Assembly (NCBI GenBank): GCA_938010765.1
Contig: CALLVX010000011.1
Location: forward strand, 1 to 61,776
Source: an uncultured Flavobacteriaceae bacterium
GTDB lineage: Bacteria > Bacteroidota > Bacteroidia > Flavobacteriales > Flavobacteriaceae
Reading direction: 5' to 3'
DNA: 61,776 nt
Program-made: the position numbers and the translations under genes
Part shown: piece by piece, positions 17,896 through 26,685 of the stretch
How the letters are laid out: each line of letters begins with the position of its first letter
How positions within the stretch are numbered: the stretch's first letter is position 1
The notes under the pieces: model-generated
Told to the model about the DNA's origin: nothing
What the model saw: the letters and a program-made list of their open reading frames with translations, nothing else
The model's database searches: none

Positions 17896-18711
17896 TTAAA
17901 TCTCCTTTATCAATTCTTTAAAAAGCTTGATCATTTTCGGTTCTGTTTCTCCTGCAATGGCTATAATCTCTTGAATATTAACGGGTTGTAGATTTTCAGG
18001 GTCACATTCATCGGTCAAAACAGACACGGCTACAATGGGTAGTCGTAAATGATTGGCAACAATTACTTCTGGTACGGTACTCATACCTACCGCATCGGCT
18101 CCCAAGAGTTTCAACATGCGGTATTCGGCCCTCGTCTCAAGTTGAGGCCCCACGACCGAAGCATAGATACCTTGTTTCAAAGAAATACCTTCTCGTTGTG
18201 CAATGGCAATAAGCTTGGCAGACATTTTCTTGTCATAGGGTGCGCTCATATCGGCAAAACGATCTCCAAATTCGCCCACATTTTTAAAGGCCAGGGGTGA
18301 TCCTCCTTGCAAGTTGATATGATCTTCGATCAGCATCATATCTCCTTTTTTATAGTCGAGGTTAATGGCCCCGGCCGCATTCGAAATAAATAACTTTTCG
18401 ATTCCCAAGGCGCGCATCACCCGAATAGGGTAGGTAACATCTAACAAATCATATCCTTCATACAGATGAAAGCGCCCCTGCATGACGACTACTTTTTTCC
18501 CCTCAACAGTGCCATAAAGTAATTTTCCGGTGTGAAATTCTACTGTTGCCAAGGGAAAGAACGGTATGTTGTTGTAGTGTACTTCGATCGGGTTTTCGAT
18601 TTCATCTACTAGTTTTCCCAGACCAGTACCTAGTACAATGCCTATTTCGGGTTGGTCGAACCCCTTATTTGTTAAATAAGCGACCGATTCGTCCAGTTGT
18701 TTTTTAGTCAT
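17896..18711 (-). CDS. Purine nucleoside phosphorylase
   Basis: The 271-residue protein is a trimeric-type PNP (NP-II family). GIVLGTGLG begins the phosphate-binding region, VVMQGRFHLYEGY carries the conserved RxH, FISNAAGAIN the base-binding loop with Asn/Ala, and VVGPQLETRAEYRML plus GADAVGMSTVPEVIVA the Glu and Met of the purine site. It splits purine nucleosides with phosphate. In arsenosugar clusters a PNP is thought to remove adenine from an arsenic-adenosyl intermediate; that role is inferred from context here. It overlaps the upstream glycosyltransferase gene by 8 bp. Confidence 0.93.
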   Translation of the reverse strand: MTKKQLDESVAYLTNKGFDQPEIGIVLGTGLGKLVDEIENPIEVHYNNIPFFPLATVEFHTGKLLYGTVEGKKVVVMQGRFHLYEGYDLLDVTYPIRVMRALGIEKLFISNAAGAINLDYKKGDMMLIEDHINLQGGSPLAFKNVGEFGDRFADMSAPYDKKMSAKLIAIAQREGISLKQGIYASVVGPQLETRAEYRMLKLLGADAVGMSTVPEVIVANHLRLPIVAVSVLTDECDPENLQPVNIQEIIAIAGETEPKMIKLFKELIKEI

Positions 18712-19384
18712 TTTTTAAATTTTTTATAAATGGATGAAACACGGCTACATCCTTGATGTCTTCATAGGTGTCCACGTCGTTTCTTACGGGAAGCAAATGT
18801 ACTTTTTCATTTTTTAAATCGGAAAGCGTAGCGGCTAAAACGGTTGGCTCTCCCCATGCTTTTTGAGTAAAAAGACCTGGTGTAAAGCGTTTCATGCCCA
18901 ATAAATAATAACCGCCATCTTCTGCGGGCCCTATGACAAAATCGGAGGTGTTCAAAGCGGAAAACGCCCTTTCTAAGGTGGCTTGGTCCAAATCGTACAT
19001 ATCGCTTCCTATAATACAGATTTTTTCAAAACCATCGGTAAATCCTTTAGTAAAAGCATGCGCCATGCGAATTCCAAGATCCGCACCTTGTTGCACTTTT
19101 TTAGAATAGATTTCCTCGCTCCAAAGATCATTCTTGCCGATAGTTTCGGAATAATACACCTGTTTTTTGACCGCTAAGTCTTTCGTAATAGCGGCAGTAT
19201 GGGCTAGTAAGAATTTGTATATTTCAAAAGCAATCTGGTCACCGACGGTGGCGGCCAATCGCCTTTTACCCTTACCCAATTCTGGATTTCTCGTAAAAAT
19301 CAACAGCAGATTTTTGGTGCCGGCAAGCGCGTATTTGACTGTTTTTTGATCGAATTCTTTTTTAAACGGATTGATAATGCCCAA
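18704..19384 (-). CDS. TIGR04282 (DUF2064) glycosyltransferase of the arsenosugar cluster
   Basis: The 226-residue protein belongs to the GT-A-like DUF2064 family. LLLIFTRNPELGKGKRRLA is the nucleotide-binding start, IIGSDMYDLDQATLERAF the acidic metal site, FVIGPAEDGGYYLLGM the invariant family signature, and VRNDVDTYEDI the closing motif. The family is annotated as an arsenosugar biosynthesis glycosyltransferase because it co-occurs with TIGR04283 and ArsM, as it does here. It is cytoplasmic and full length. Confidence 0.9.
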   Translation of the reverse strand: MGIINPFKKEFDQKTVKYALAGTKNLLLIFTRNPELGKGKRRLAATVGDQIAFEIYKFLLAHTAAITKDLAVKKQVYYSETIGKNDLWSEEIYSKKVQQGADLGIRMAHAFTKGFTDGFEKICIIGSDMYDLDQATLERAFSALNTSDFVIGPAEDGGYYLLGMKRFTPGLFTQKAWGEPTVLAATLSDLKNEKVHLLPVRNDVDTYEDIKDVAVFHPFIKNLKND

Positions 19385-19465
19385 GACGGTAGTTTAATTT
19401 CAAGTTCAAAAGTCTATTGATGAGACAAAACTACTGAACAAATTAAAATTCATTTTTTAATTTTA

Positions 19466-19548
19466 TTCACTGTTCACTGTTCACTGTTCACTGTTCACTG
19501 TTCACTGTTCACTGTTCACCGTTCACCGTTCACCGTTCACTGTTCACT
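19466..19548. repeat. Heptanucleotide tandem repeat (about 12 x TTCACTG)
   Basis: Eleven 7-bp steps of TTCACTG/TTCACCG run without interruption, with three consecutive CCG variants in the middle. The array covers the last codons and stop of the rhodanese gene on the minus strand and most of the gap to the next gene. A 7-bp unit shifts the reading frame with each gained or lost copy. It is a simple-sequence tract, not a CRISPR array, because there are no spacers. Confidence 0.92.
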
Positions 19549-20040
19549 AGAATACACTTTCTTTCCCTTTTTCAGCAATTTACCCCACTCCTTATCGAAA
19601 GCATGTACTTTTTTAGTTTCTTCCCCTTGTGGGTCAAATACGGCGTTCCCTTTGTTTTTCCATTCGAAAATACCGCCGTACAAGTTTTTTACATTGGTAT
19701 ACCCAAGTGCCACTAGCTTTTCACCAATCTCCTCGGATCTTGCCCCAATACTACAATACACGACAATGGGTGCATCCTTTTCCGCTACCTTTTTGAGTAC
19801 GGCGCTTGCTTCAAAATGCGCATAGCCTACCCAACTGGCACCTTTAAGATGGCTCACGGCAAATTCTTCCGGAGCCCTTGTATCTAATAAGACATAGTGC
19901 GCTAGGTTCGTAATTTCCTCAACATAGATATAGGGTACGCTTTCCTCGTTAAACGCTTTAAGAATACCTTCTATGGTCTTCTGTCCGGAAAGCGATAGCG
20001 TACTTACAAAGAGTAGTATAGAAAATGTTAAAATTCGCAT
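19537..20040 (-). CDS. Exported rhodanese-domain protein
   Basis: I start at MRILTFSILL, the beginning of a signal peptide ending near LSGQ; a longer frame adds 15 unlikely residues. The mature part is one rhodanese domain with the active-site loop VVYCSIGARSEEIG, where Cys is the sulfur acceptor, and a LLDTRAPEEFAVSHLKGA CDC25-like motif (18 residues). It is full length for a single-domain periplasmic rhodanese. The last codons (SEQ, TGA) are made by a heptanucleotide repeat. It is the first gene of the arsenosugar operon; a thiol or sulfur-transfer role there is inferred. Confidence 0.85.
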   Translation of the reverse strand: MRILTFSILLFVSTLSLSGQKTIEGILKAFNEESVPYIYVEEITNLAHYVLLDTRAPEEFAVSHLKGASWVGYAHFEASAVLKKVAEKDAPIVVYCSIGARSEEIGEKLVALGYTNVKNLYGGIFEWKNKGNAVFDPQGEETKKVHAFDKEWGKLLKKGKKVYSSEQ

Positions 20041-20062
20041 AGGGCCATTTCTAAGAGAAAGG

Positions 20063-20070
20063 CAAAGATA
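20063..20070 (-). promoter_or_regulatory. -7 promoter box of the arsenosugar operon
   Basis: On the minus strand TATCTTTG matches TAnnTTTG exactly and lies 22 bp upstream of the rhodanese start codon, giving a short leader. No good TTG -33 element is visible at the usual distance. It is the best promoter candidate for the six-gene minus-strand operon. Confidence 0.55.
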
Positions 20071-20463
20071 GTATTTTAACGGCATTCGATTAATAGGTCG
20101 AATTTAATAAAATTGTGAAAACGCTATTGTAGAAACGGTGCGAATGCACTAGCCTTTGCCTTTAACATGACCCTCATTTTTGAATGGCTTTTTAAGGAAG
20201 GGTTAATAATATACCCACGAATAGCTCAACTTGTTGATTTCGGAATCGATCAAGACGGCGTTTAAATGCTCCATAAAGTCCAAGTATGCTATATTAAGGG
20301 GGTTTTGATTTTTCATAATTCAAAATTTAAGTGAATAGCCAGGTAGGGCTATGCGCGTTATCGTTTAAGGCTACCAGGCCCATTTATAATTAAAAGCTTC
20401 GATGAGAAACAACAGAATGGGCGAAATAATGCCTTTCTTACTATTCCTATAAACGAGATAGAA
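20071..20463. other. Intergenic region without recognised gene
   Basis: About 390 bp lie between the arsenosugar promoter and the downstream end of the small basic-tail gene. No open frame with coding character and no RNA gene were recognised. Confidence 0.45.
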
Positions 20464-20769
20464 TCAATGTTTATTCTTCTTGCCTTTTTTCCTTTTCTTT
20501 TTGCCTATATCGGGTGCGCCTTTCGAGGCTTTTGGCACACTCGAAGGAGTGGGTGCCGTAAGCTTACCAAGGTCGCTGAGTTTTCTATTTCGCTGTGCTC
20601 TAATATCGGCTAAATCGTCCAAATCTTTGGGTCCGGTCGCTGCGGCCGTAATGGCACCTGCCGTTGGTTCGGCCTCGTCTTCCTCTTCTTCCCATTCGTA
20701 AGACGGGGCTGCTTTTTGAGTTTTTGTTCCTACACCGGGAGCCATTGTTTTTTGTGCACTTTTTTTCAT
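20464..20769 (-). CDS. Small protein with acidic middle and very basic C-terminus
   Basis: The 101-residue protein belongs to no known family. It is low in hydrophobic residues, with an acidic block (YEWEEEEDEAEP, about residues 24-35), an Ala/Thr-rich linker, and the C-terminus GKKKRKKGKKNKH. No signal peptide or membrane segment is present. The acidic-then-basic layout is that of the charged proteins encoded after the T4SS, and it is divergent from the sigma factor gene and next to another such gene. It could be a small substrate, a nucleic-acid-binding protein or a chaperone. Confidence 0.6.
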   Translation of the reverse strand: MKKSAQKTMAPGVGTKTQKAAPSYEWEEEEDEAEPTAGAITAAATGPKDLDDLADIRAQRNRKLSDLGKLTAPTPSSVPKASKGAPDIGKKKRKKGKKNKH

Positions 20770-20873
20770 AACCTATACAATTAATGGTGTTAGTTATATG
20801 ACTAGATGCTTTTGAATGGGCACCGCCATATGAATTTTAAATCACCGAATGTAGATTCGGAATCCCAATTCTT

Positions 20874-21446
20874 TTAAAGCTTCGGTCTTTTTCTTCCACT
20901 TTGTGATTCATTCATCCCGGTATCGGCCTTCCTTTCGCTTTTATTGCTTGGATCGGATGTTATTATTTGGTCTTTATTAAGGGCCGTTTTGAATCCGCTT
21001 AGCAGGTCGTTTTCTGTACTCATCGCTTGCTCATTAGTGCTTATTAACCTTTCGCAGTAACTTAGCAATTGCATGTTTTCTGTCATTTCTGCATGATAAC
21101 GGTCGTAGGTCTGCTGGGTTTTCTCCAGGGTTTTACTATCCAAATCAAGTACCTTTCGACATTCGGTAACTTCTTTTTGGTTATCTTTTTTTTCCAATTC
21201 TTTGGTCAGCTCTGACTGGCCCAAATCAACTATTTCTTTGTCCAGCTCTAACAGTTCTAGATAATTGTTTAGCATATTTTGGTCCGCATCTATCGTTTCT
21301 TTGAGGGAATCCCTTATTGCTTGAATCGAGTTCAAGGTCTGGGGATCTAAATCAAGAGGAGCAGTAGTCGCCTCCCTCATTATTTCAAGCAACGAGGTGC
21401 TTTCTTCCAATATTCCTTTCGACTCTGCATTTATTTTATTACTCAT
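20874..21446 (-). CDS. Coiled-coil protein with basic C-terminal tail
   Basis: The start is taken at MSNKINAESK; an ATG four codons upstream is possible. The 190-residue protein is almost entirely helical, with heptad patterns around LLELDKEIVDLGQSELTKEL and LDSKTLEKTQQTYDRYHAEM. It ends in a polar segment closing with SQSGRKRPKL, a basic tail with a final hydrophobic residue. No signal peptide or membrane segment is seen. It follows the same tail pattern as the proteins near the T4SS and is transcribed away from the sigma factor. Function unknown. Confidence 0.68.
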   Translation of the reverse strand: MSNKINAESKGILEESTSLLEIMREATTAPLDLDPQTLNSIQAIRDSLKETIDADQNMLNNYLELLELDKEIVDLGQSELTKELEKKDNQKEVTECRKVLDLDSKTLEKTQQTYDRYHAEMTENMQLLSYCERLISTNEQAMSTENDLLSGFKTALNKDQIITSDPSNKSERKADTGMNESQSGRKRPKL

Positions 21447-22130
21447 AGCTATCAACATTAGTAGTTTTGTTCGTGCTATTTTTTATATAGCACTTTCTGG
21501 TGGTTAAAAATGTGCTCAATGCCTTGTTATTGATTTTAATTTTTTTGTTTATTCTGATTATTTAAGACCTTCTTCTTCTATGTATAAAAAACAGCAGTTT
21601 GCCCCCAACCCGTTTACAACAGATAATGCTATATTTTAATTTAGTCCCTGTTTTGAGGGGTTGACAGGATTCATTTAATTAACTTTTTTTACCACCTCAA
21701 AGAACAAAATGGATGGGCTTATAGAAAGCTATTTAAAAGTTGTCACTTTTAGTACCGATAGTTTTCTGGTTATTAGCAAGTTTGTTTTTATAAAGGCCTA
21801 GGTAAGTTATGCTTTTAGAGGTTTTGGGTTTTTAAAACTAAGGGAAGTGCTCGCAGGGCTGTTTTACAAAAAGAATATGATGTTTATAGCCTGGCTACCG
21901 AAGGTTTTGAACAATCACCATCACATGGTCTATTTAGAAATGGCCAAAGAGCGATGGCAACTTGCCTTTGGGCCAACCCCTTCGAAGTATGGGCTTCTTA
22001 ATTGTTGCACATCTTGCTTTTCTACGAACCTCGTAGCCTAAAATATGCCGTTGTGGCCAGTTATCTCACTAGTTTTTAGGTGTTAAGGGCACATTCTTGT
22101 TTGGCCTTCTTTCCAAAGAAAGGGTAAAAA
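21447..22130. other. Intergenic region between divergent genes
   Basis: About 680 bp are AT-rich with several T runs. A 64-codon frame at 21847-22041 has unusual composition (many Trp, His, Cys) and is probably not coding. The promoter of the minus-strand coiled-coil gene must lie at the left part; I could not identify it. Confidence 0.45.
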
Positions 22131-22220
22131 TCACTTATTTATTCATTTTCCCATGTAGTATACCTCAAAGACCACTTATTACTATGTACTCATTTTTAGC
22201 CGTTTCATTAGGTACTTTTC
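22131..22220 (+). promoter_or_regulatory. CACTTATT double-site promoter, copy A (sigma factor gene)
   Basis: TCACTTATT at 22131 and ACCACTTATTACT at 22171 are half-sites 41 bp apart, with a conserved CATTTTCCC block between. Exactly 39 bp after the second CACTTATT begins G-TACTTTTC, a TAnnTTTG-like -7 box (22213-22220). The same elements with the same 39-bp spacing occur at 26368 and 28079. This copy lies 115 bp before the ECF sigma factor start. The usual -33 element is absent, as expected for an activator-dependent promoter. Confidence 0.75.
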
Positions 22221-22334
22221 ATCAAGCAAAACAGCGATAACAAATGCTTTTTAAATGCGGAATAGCGAAAAACACTCTTCTTTTTTGGATTGTGTACAGT
22301 GTTTTTTCCAAATGGAAGCTAAATATTATATAAG

Positions 22335-22814
22335 ATGGAAGACAAAAATATATGCGAAATTTTTTTAGATAATTATGAAGCGCTTAAGGGGTATTCTTTT
22401 AAAATCTGTAAGCGAATGGAAATGGCCGAGGATATTGTGCAGGAAGTCTTTCTTTCTATTTATTCCAAATACAAAGAGAACGATGATGGGATAAAAAGCA
22501 AGCTGCCTTTTTTATACCAAGCAATTCGATTTAGTACCTATAGTGAGTTAAAGAAAACTAGTGAAAAGTGCTTGTTAAAAGATGACGAAGTATCAGTAGA
22601 TCCGTTGCGAAATGATTTTCTTTTAGAAGATTTGATTATCAAAGCCATCGAGGAAATTCCGCCCCAACGAAGAAGGGCGTTTTACCTTAGGCGAATACGA
22701 CATATGAAGGTGAAGGAAATTGCGGAGGTGATGAACATAAAGCCCAAAACGGTCGAGAATCATATTACCATTGTTATGAAATCTTTAAAAGAACGTATTG
22801 TAGAAGTATCTTAA
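22335..22814 (+). CDS. ECF-type RNA polymerase sigma factor
   Basis: The 159-residue protein has sigma region 2 (about residues 10-75, with MAEDIVQEVFLSIYSKY) and region 4 (about 105-155, EEIPPQRRRAFYLRRIRHMK then KEIAEVMNIKPKTVENHI). The size and the two-region layout are those of ECF sigma factors of Bacteroidetes (FecI/LuxR-like HTH). No anti-sigma factor or TonB receptor follows, unlike polysaccharide or iron loci. It stands beside a two-component system and the T4SS and is preceded by copy A of the shared promoter element, so it is probably part of that regulatory circuit. Confidence 0.88.
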   Translation: MEDKNICEIFLDNYEALKGYSFKICKRMEMAEDIVQEVFLSIYSKYKENDDGIKSKLPFLYQAIRFSTYSELKKTSEKCLLKDDEVSVDPLRNDFLLEDLIIKAIEEIPPQRRRAFYLRRIRHMKVKEIAEVMNIKPKTVENHITIVMKSLKERIVEVS

Positions 22815-23374
22815 AACAAGAATCAACTAGCATTAAACTTTTTAAAAATAACTAGGGTTAAATAAGGATGGGATTTCTATTTGATCTAAGGGGTAAAAAT
22901 GCCTATTCAAAAGAAAGATGAGCGCTACTCAATTTTTCCTTTTGTATAGGTTTTCTTGTTTATTAGGTTTTTATTTATGCACAATAAAACTGTATAAAAA
23001 AGATGTATAATCCTACGAATCAAGATTTTTCAAAATTGAGTAGTCATTTAATGGTATTATTTTAATAGGTTTCTAAAATAGGAGGTATCCTTGTTTTAGT
23101 TTAAGTTTTGGATGAAAATTACGGGTGTGGCCCTTTCAAAATGATAAATCGACTCTTTTAGTTAAAATTATGAATAATTTGACGTCTGTAGCAGTTTTTA
23201 TTACGTATATTATAATGTTTGTATAACGTATGGTTTTGGAGTAAAAATTTAACCGCATTTTTATATGAACGGGGAATAAATGTCTTATTTTACATATCCT
23301 TTAGTTTGTCTACCCTACTTTCTTTACAAATACTAAAAAAAAACGAAAACAACTGAAAAATCACCTCCTACCCA
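22815..23374. other. Intergenic region without recognised gene
   Basis: These 560 bp are very AT-rich with no coding frame that I can support. The promoter of the histidine kinase must lie here. I do not find a copy of the CACTTATT element or an exact TAnnTTTG box at a convincing position. Confidence 0.45.
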
Positions 23375-25465
23375 ATGCAAAAAATAGTCTTAGGAATTGC
23401 TCTTATAATAGCTATTCAAATTAATGCACATACAGCGGGCCGCAAAAATACAAATGATGGGGTTGGGTTGCTTACTTCGATGCCGGTTGATTCAATAATT
23501 CCTTTTAATAAAGAGTTTGTTGTTCAAGGAGAGAATAACAACTATGATTCTGAACAATTGGTTTTTAACCTTGAACAAGATAATGCAGCAGCGTTTTTAG
23601 TTCAATTTGAAAACCCTAAACGACTACTTAACACCACAAGACCAATACCGGAACAATATCGGTTTTATGCCGCCGAGCTATTTTACGACACCGCCTTTGA
23701 TTACCTGGGCAAGCCGCTCGAATCTGTAGCAAAAAGCAATCTAAAAGAATATAGTAAAGATTTACTGGCCTTGTTGCCAAATGTGGCGATAGACCAAGAC
23801 GATACCTATGATGGGACCGCCTATAGCTCCAAGACACTTCAATTATTTGCTAAGGACAACCATTTAAAGGAGCTAGTGAACTCAAAAATAAAACTGGCCG
23901 ACCATTTGATCATGAATAGGAAGTATAGGCAGGGTATTGCTCTGTACAAGAAAATACTGAATGCAGGCGAGAAATGGGCCGTTGATAAAAATGTACTTTT
24001 TGAGGCCACCCGTTCCCTTGGCAACGTGTTTGCAGTTCGCAAGCAGTTCGATAGCGCCATGATCTATCAAAGAAGCGCATTTGTTCTGGCGGATCGCCTC
24101 GGGTTAGGGGTTGATAAAAAGATAGATGCCTATAGGGATATCGGCATAACGTTCGCAGAAATGGGTCGGGATGAGGCGAGTTTGGAGACCTATAAAAAAA
24201 CAATTGAAATCGCCCTAACCGAGGGCGGCGGAAAAAGGAGCATAGGGGTCTTATACCTTTTGATTTCGGGTTGCTATGAAAGGCTGCAGTACTATGATAC
24301 GATGGGCTACTATCTTGATAAGTATAAAGCCTTGGAAATCAATTCTTTTATTGATGCGGATCTTGAATTTTATAGACTTTTGAGTGTTGGTCATAAAGCC
24401 AAAGGAGAGTACGAACTTGCCTTGGAAGACCTAGAAAAAATGAATGCCATCAATGATAGTGTGTACACCTTGAATCTTTCTGACAAGGTACTTACCTTGA
24501 ACAAGCAGGATAAAATGGAAACAAACGAAAAAGAAAGCGTTCTGCTCCAAAGAAAGAACGAGAGTAAAATTTTAACTCGGGTAGAATCAAAAGACAAACG
24601 AATCTATTATTTAAAAGGATTGATGATAGGACTTAGTATTATTGCGCTTTTCATATTTATTGCCTTGTATAAAAATAGAAAACTTACCAGAGAATTGGCC
24701 CAAATGAATGATACGGTTCATTTGCAACGAAATGAAATTGCTTCTTCGCTCGATAATGAGAAGAATCTTAATAAAAAGCTACACCAAGCCAATAGTACCT
24801 TAGAACACTTCTTCTCGATCATTGCCCATGACCTAAGATCACCTTACAATGTTATGCTTGGGTATGCCGATATGTTGGTCAATAATTTTGACCTTTTAAA
24901 ACCTGAAGATGTTAAAGATTGTTTAGCTACCTTACGCAAAAAAGCATATAAAAATTACCAGTTGACGCAAAATTTGTTGTCTTGGGCGATGATGCAAAAG
25001 GGAGGCATGATTGTAAACAAAAAGGAATCCTACGTTCGAAAAATTGTATACTCCTCAATTAGTTTACACAAAGAATTGGCCGACAAAAAAGGAATTACCC
25101 TTATTAATAAATGTCCAACAACACTAACGGGAAGTTTAGATAAGGATATTGTCGCATCGGTTTTATCGAATCTTATAAATAACGCGTTAAAGTTTACGAA
25201 CAAATACGGTTCGGTCACAATTAGTGCTAAGAAAATGGGAGAAAACATACTCTTTAAGGTAGATGATACAGGTTTGGGGATGAGTAAGAAAACAAGAAAA
25301 AATCTTTTTAACCTAGACAAGGTATCGTCTAAGCCCGGTACGGCCGATGAACCGGGCGCCGGCCTTGGGTTGATACTTTGCAAAGAGCTGGTAACGAGCC
25401 ATCAAGGAACGATAAGGGTAAAAAGCAAAATAGGCAAGGGAACTACGGTTTTAGCCTTACTTTAG
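23375..25465 (+). CDS. Hybrid-type TPR sensor histidine kinase (TPR - TM - HisKA - HATPase)
   Basis: The 696-residue kinase has an N-terminal signal peptide followed by a periplasmic region with TPR-like helical repeats (about residues 170-370). A single membrane segment (LMIGLSIIALFIFIALY, about 413-429), a short coiled coil, and HisKA with the phosphorylated His in FFSIIAHDLRSPYN follow. The ATPase domain shows the N box in VLSNLINNALKFT, VDDTGLGMS and GAGLGLILCKEL. It lacks a receiver. TPR sensors of this architecture are common in Bacteroidetes. It is followed within 50 bp by the LytTR regulator, its likely partner; the stimulus is unknown. Confidence 0.92.
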   Translation: MQKIVLGIALIIAIQINAHTAGRKNTNDGVGLLTSMPVDSIIPFNKEFVVQGENNNYDSEQLVFNLEQDNAAAFLVQFENPKRLLNTTRPIPEQYRFYAAELFYDTAFDYLGKPLESVAKSNLKEYSKDLLALLPNVAIDQDDTYDGTAYSSKTLQLFAKDNHLKELVNSKIKLADHLIMNRKYRQGIALYKKILNAGEKWAVDKNVLFEATRSLGNVFAVRKQFDSAMIYQRSAFVLADRLGLGVDKKIDAYRDIGITFAEMGRDEASLETYKKTIEIALTEGGGKRSIGVLYLLISGCYERLQYYDTMGYYLDKYKALEINSFIDADLEFYRLLSVGHKAKGEYELALEDLEKMNAINDSVYTLNLSDKVLTLNKQDKMETNEKESVLLQRKNESKILTRVESKDKRIYYLKGLMIGLSIIALFIFIALYKNRKLTRELAQMNDTVHLQRNEIASSLDNEKNLNKKLHQANSTLEHFFSIIAHDLRSPYNVMLGYADMLVNNFDLLKPEDVKDCLATLRKKAYKNYQLTQNLLSWAMMQKGGMIVNKKESYVRKIVYSSISLHKELADKKGITLINKCPTTLTGSLDKDIVASVLSNLINNALKFTNKYGSVTISAKKMGENILFKVDDTGLGMSKKTRKNLFNLDKVSSKPGTADEPGAGLGLILCKELVTSHQGTIRVKSKIGKGTTVLALL

Positions 25466-25513
25466 CAAACATTGTTGCAAGAAAAAAAACGAGAAACTTT
25501 TCGAGAGAATAAT

Positions 25514-26260
25514 ATGGAAAAACTGGAAGCAATCATCGTTGAAGATGATAAAGATCATATGGCGGTACTAAAAATGCACTTGTCCACACATTGCAGTGAC
25601 ATAAATATTATGGCAACTGCAAGCACCATTAAGGATGCCACAAAACTATTGCAGGAAAACAATCCGGACCTTATTTTTCTTGATGTAGATATTCAGGGTG
25701 AGAGCTCCTTTAAAATTTTAAAGAAACTGCCCTTTTTAAATGATGTAGAGATCATTATTACAAGTTCACATAGAGAATATGCCCTGGAAGCGTTTAAGCA
25801 TTTTGTCACCGACTATGTTTTAAAACCACTTCAGCCAGAACCTTTGTTGGCCGCAATTGAAAAAGTAAAGAAGAATATTGCCTTAAAGGCTTTGGCCAAT
25901 AAACAGAACGAACCTGCAGAGAACCAAGAACCGTTAAAACGTTTAGCAATCCCTTCGGTTGATACAGTAGAAATAATTGCTGTAGATGAGGTAATGTACC
26001 TAGAATCGGAAGGGCGTTATACCACTTTTTACCTGACCGATAATACGACTCAAACGGCCAGTAAGAATTTAGGGGAATATGAAAAGCTTTTGATTAATAA
26101 TTCTTTTTTGCGAATTCATCATTCGCTTTTGGTAAATATGGACTTTGCCCTTAACATTCATAAAAAAGATGGATTTTACCTGCAAATGACAACCCAAAAA
26201 TACCTTCCCATTTCGAAACGAAAGATAAATTCTTTGTATCGTTATTTGAATCTTAAGTAG
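25514..26260 (+). CDS. LytTR-family response regulator
   Basis: Start chosen at MEKLEAIIVEDDKDH, the first residues of the receiver; an upstream ATG adds 14 improbable residues. The receiver (residues 1-125) has the acidic pair in VEDDKD, the phosphorylated Asp in LIFLDVDIQGE, a Ser in IITSSH and the Lys in VLKPL. The LytTR domain (about 150-248) has VMYLESEGRYTTFYL and FLRIHHSLLVNM. LytTR proteins bind paired direct repeats upstream of promoters. The CACTTATT pairs before three neighbouring transcription units are the obvious candidate sites; this link is inferred. Confidence 0.93.
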   Translation: MEKLEAIIVEDDKDHMAVLKMHLSTHCSDINIMATASTIKDATKLLQENNPDLIFLDVDIQGESSFKILKKLPFLNDVEIIITSSHREYALEAFKHFVTDYVLKPLQPEPLLAAIEKVKKNIALKALANKQNEPAENQEPLKRLAIPSVDTVEIIAVDEVMYLESEGRYTTFYLTDNTTQTASKNLGEYEKLLINNSFLRIHHSLLVNMDFALNIHKKDGFYLQMTTQKYLPISKRKINSLYRYLNLK

Positions 26261-26367
26261 CTTGTTAATTTGTTCAGAATATAGAATCGTCGGTAAGTCT
26301 AATTTCCGTTAGGCATTTCTTAAACCCGCTCTCAGTGGTTCAATTTCCCCGTGATTTCTCTCTGAAT

Positions 26368-26458
26368 TCACTTATTTCTCTATTTTACCCGTTAAAACTA
26401 GTCGGTTGACCACTTATTACTCGCTGATAAGAGAATTGATGGGGATGCGGTAGCTTTG
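26368..26458 (+). promoter_or_regulatory. CACTTATT double-site promoter, copy B
   Basis: TCACTTATT at 26368 and ACCACTTATTACT at 26409 are 42 bp apart, with CTATTTTACC between. TAGCTTTG (26451-26458), an exact TAnnTTTG box, begins 40 bp after the second CACTTATT starts. This is the best -7 box of the three copies. The next gene downstream is the acyltransferase 228 bp away, leaving a long leader in which no convincing gene is seen. Confidence 0.72.
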
Positions 26459-26685
26459 TCTCAACTCACGGGTCACCCGTATGTTTTTTGAATTTTGCAA
26501 GTTCAATGGTATGCTATACGTACTGATGTATATAATGATTCAGTTGATTTAGGTGCTACAAACATTTTACAGAAATCTGAGCCAAGTTGGTTACAAATTC
26601 AAAAAGACAACCAAAGAACATACTCCTAAGTATTCTTATTTTTCTTTGCCCCGAATACTTTTGATCGGTATTATAACTGCCAAAA

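Noticed and set aside
19466..19548. CRISPR array
   Set aside because: The unit is 7 bp with no spacers and no cas genes; it is a simple tandem repeat.
21847..22041. Plus-strand 64-codon frame
   Set aside because: It is rich in Trp, His and Cys, with no family and no start context.
26482..26640. Short open frame downstream of promoter copy B ending in a TAA at about 26630
   Set aside because: It has only a TTG start, about 40 codons and no recognisable pattern; treated as leader.
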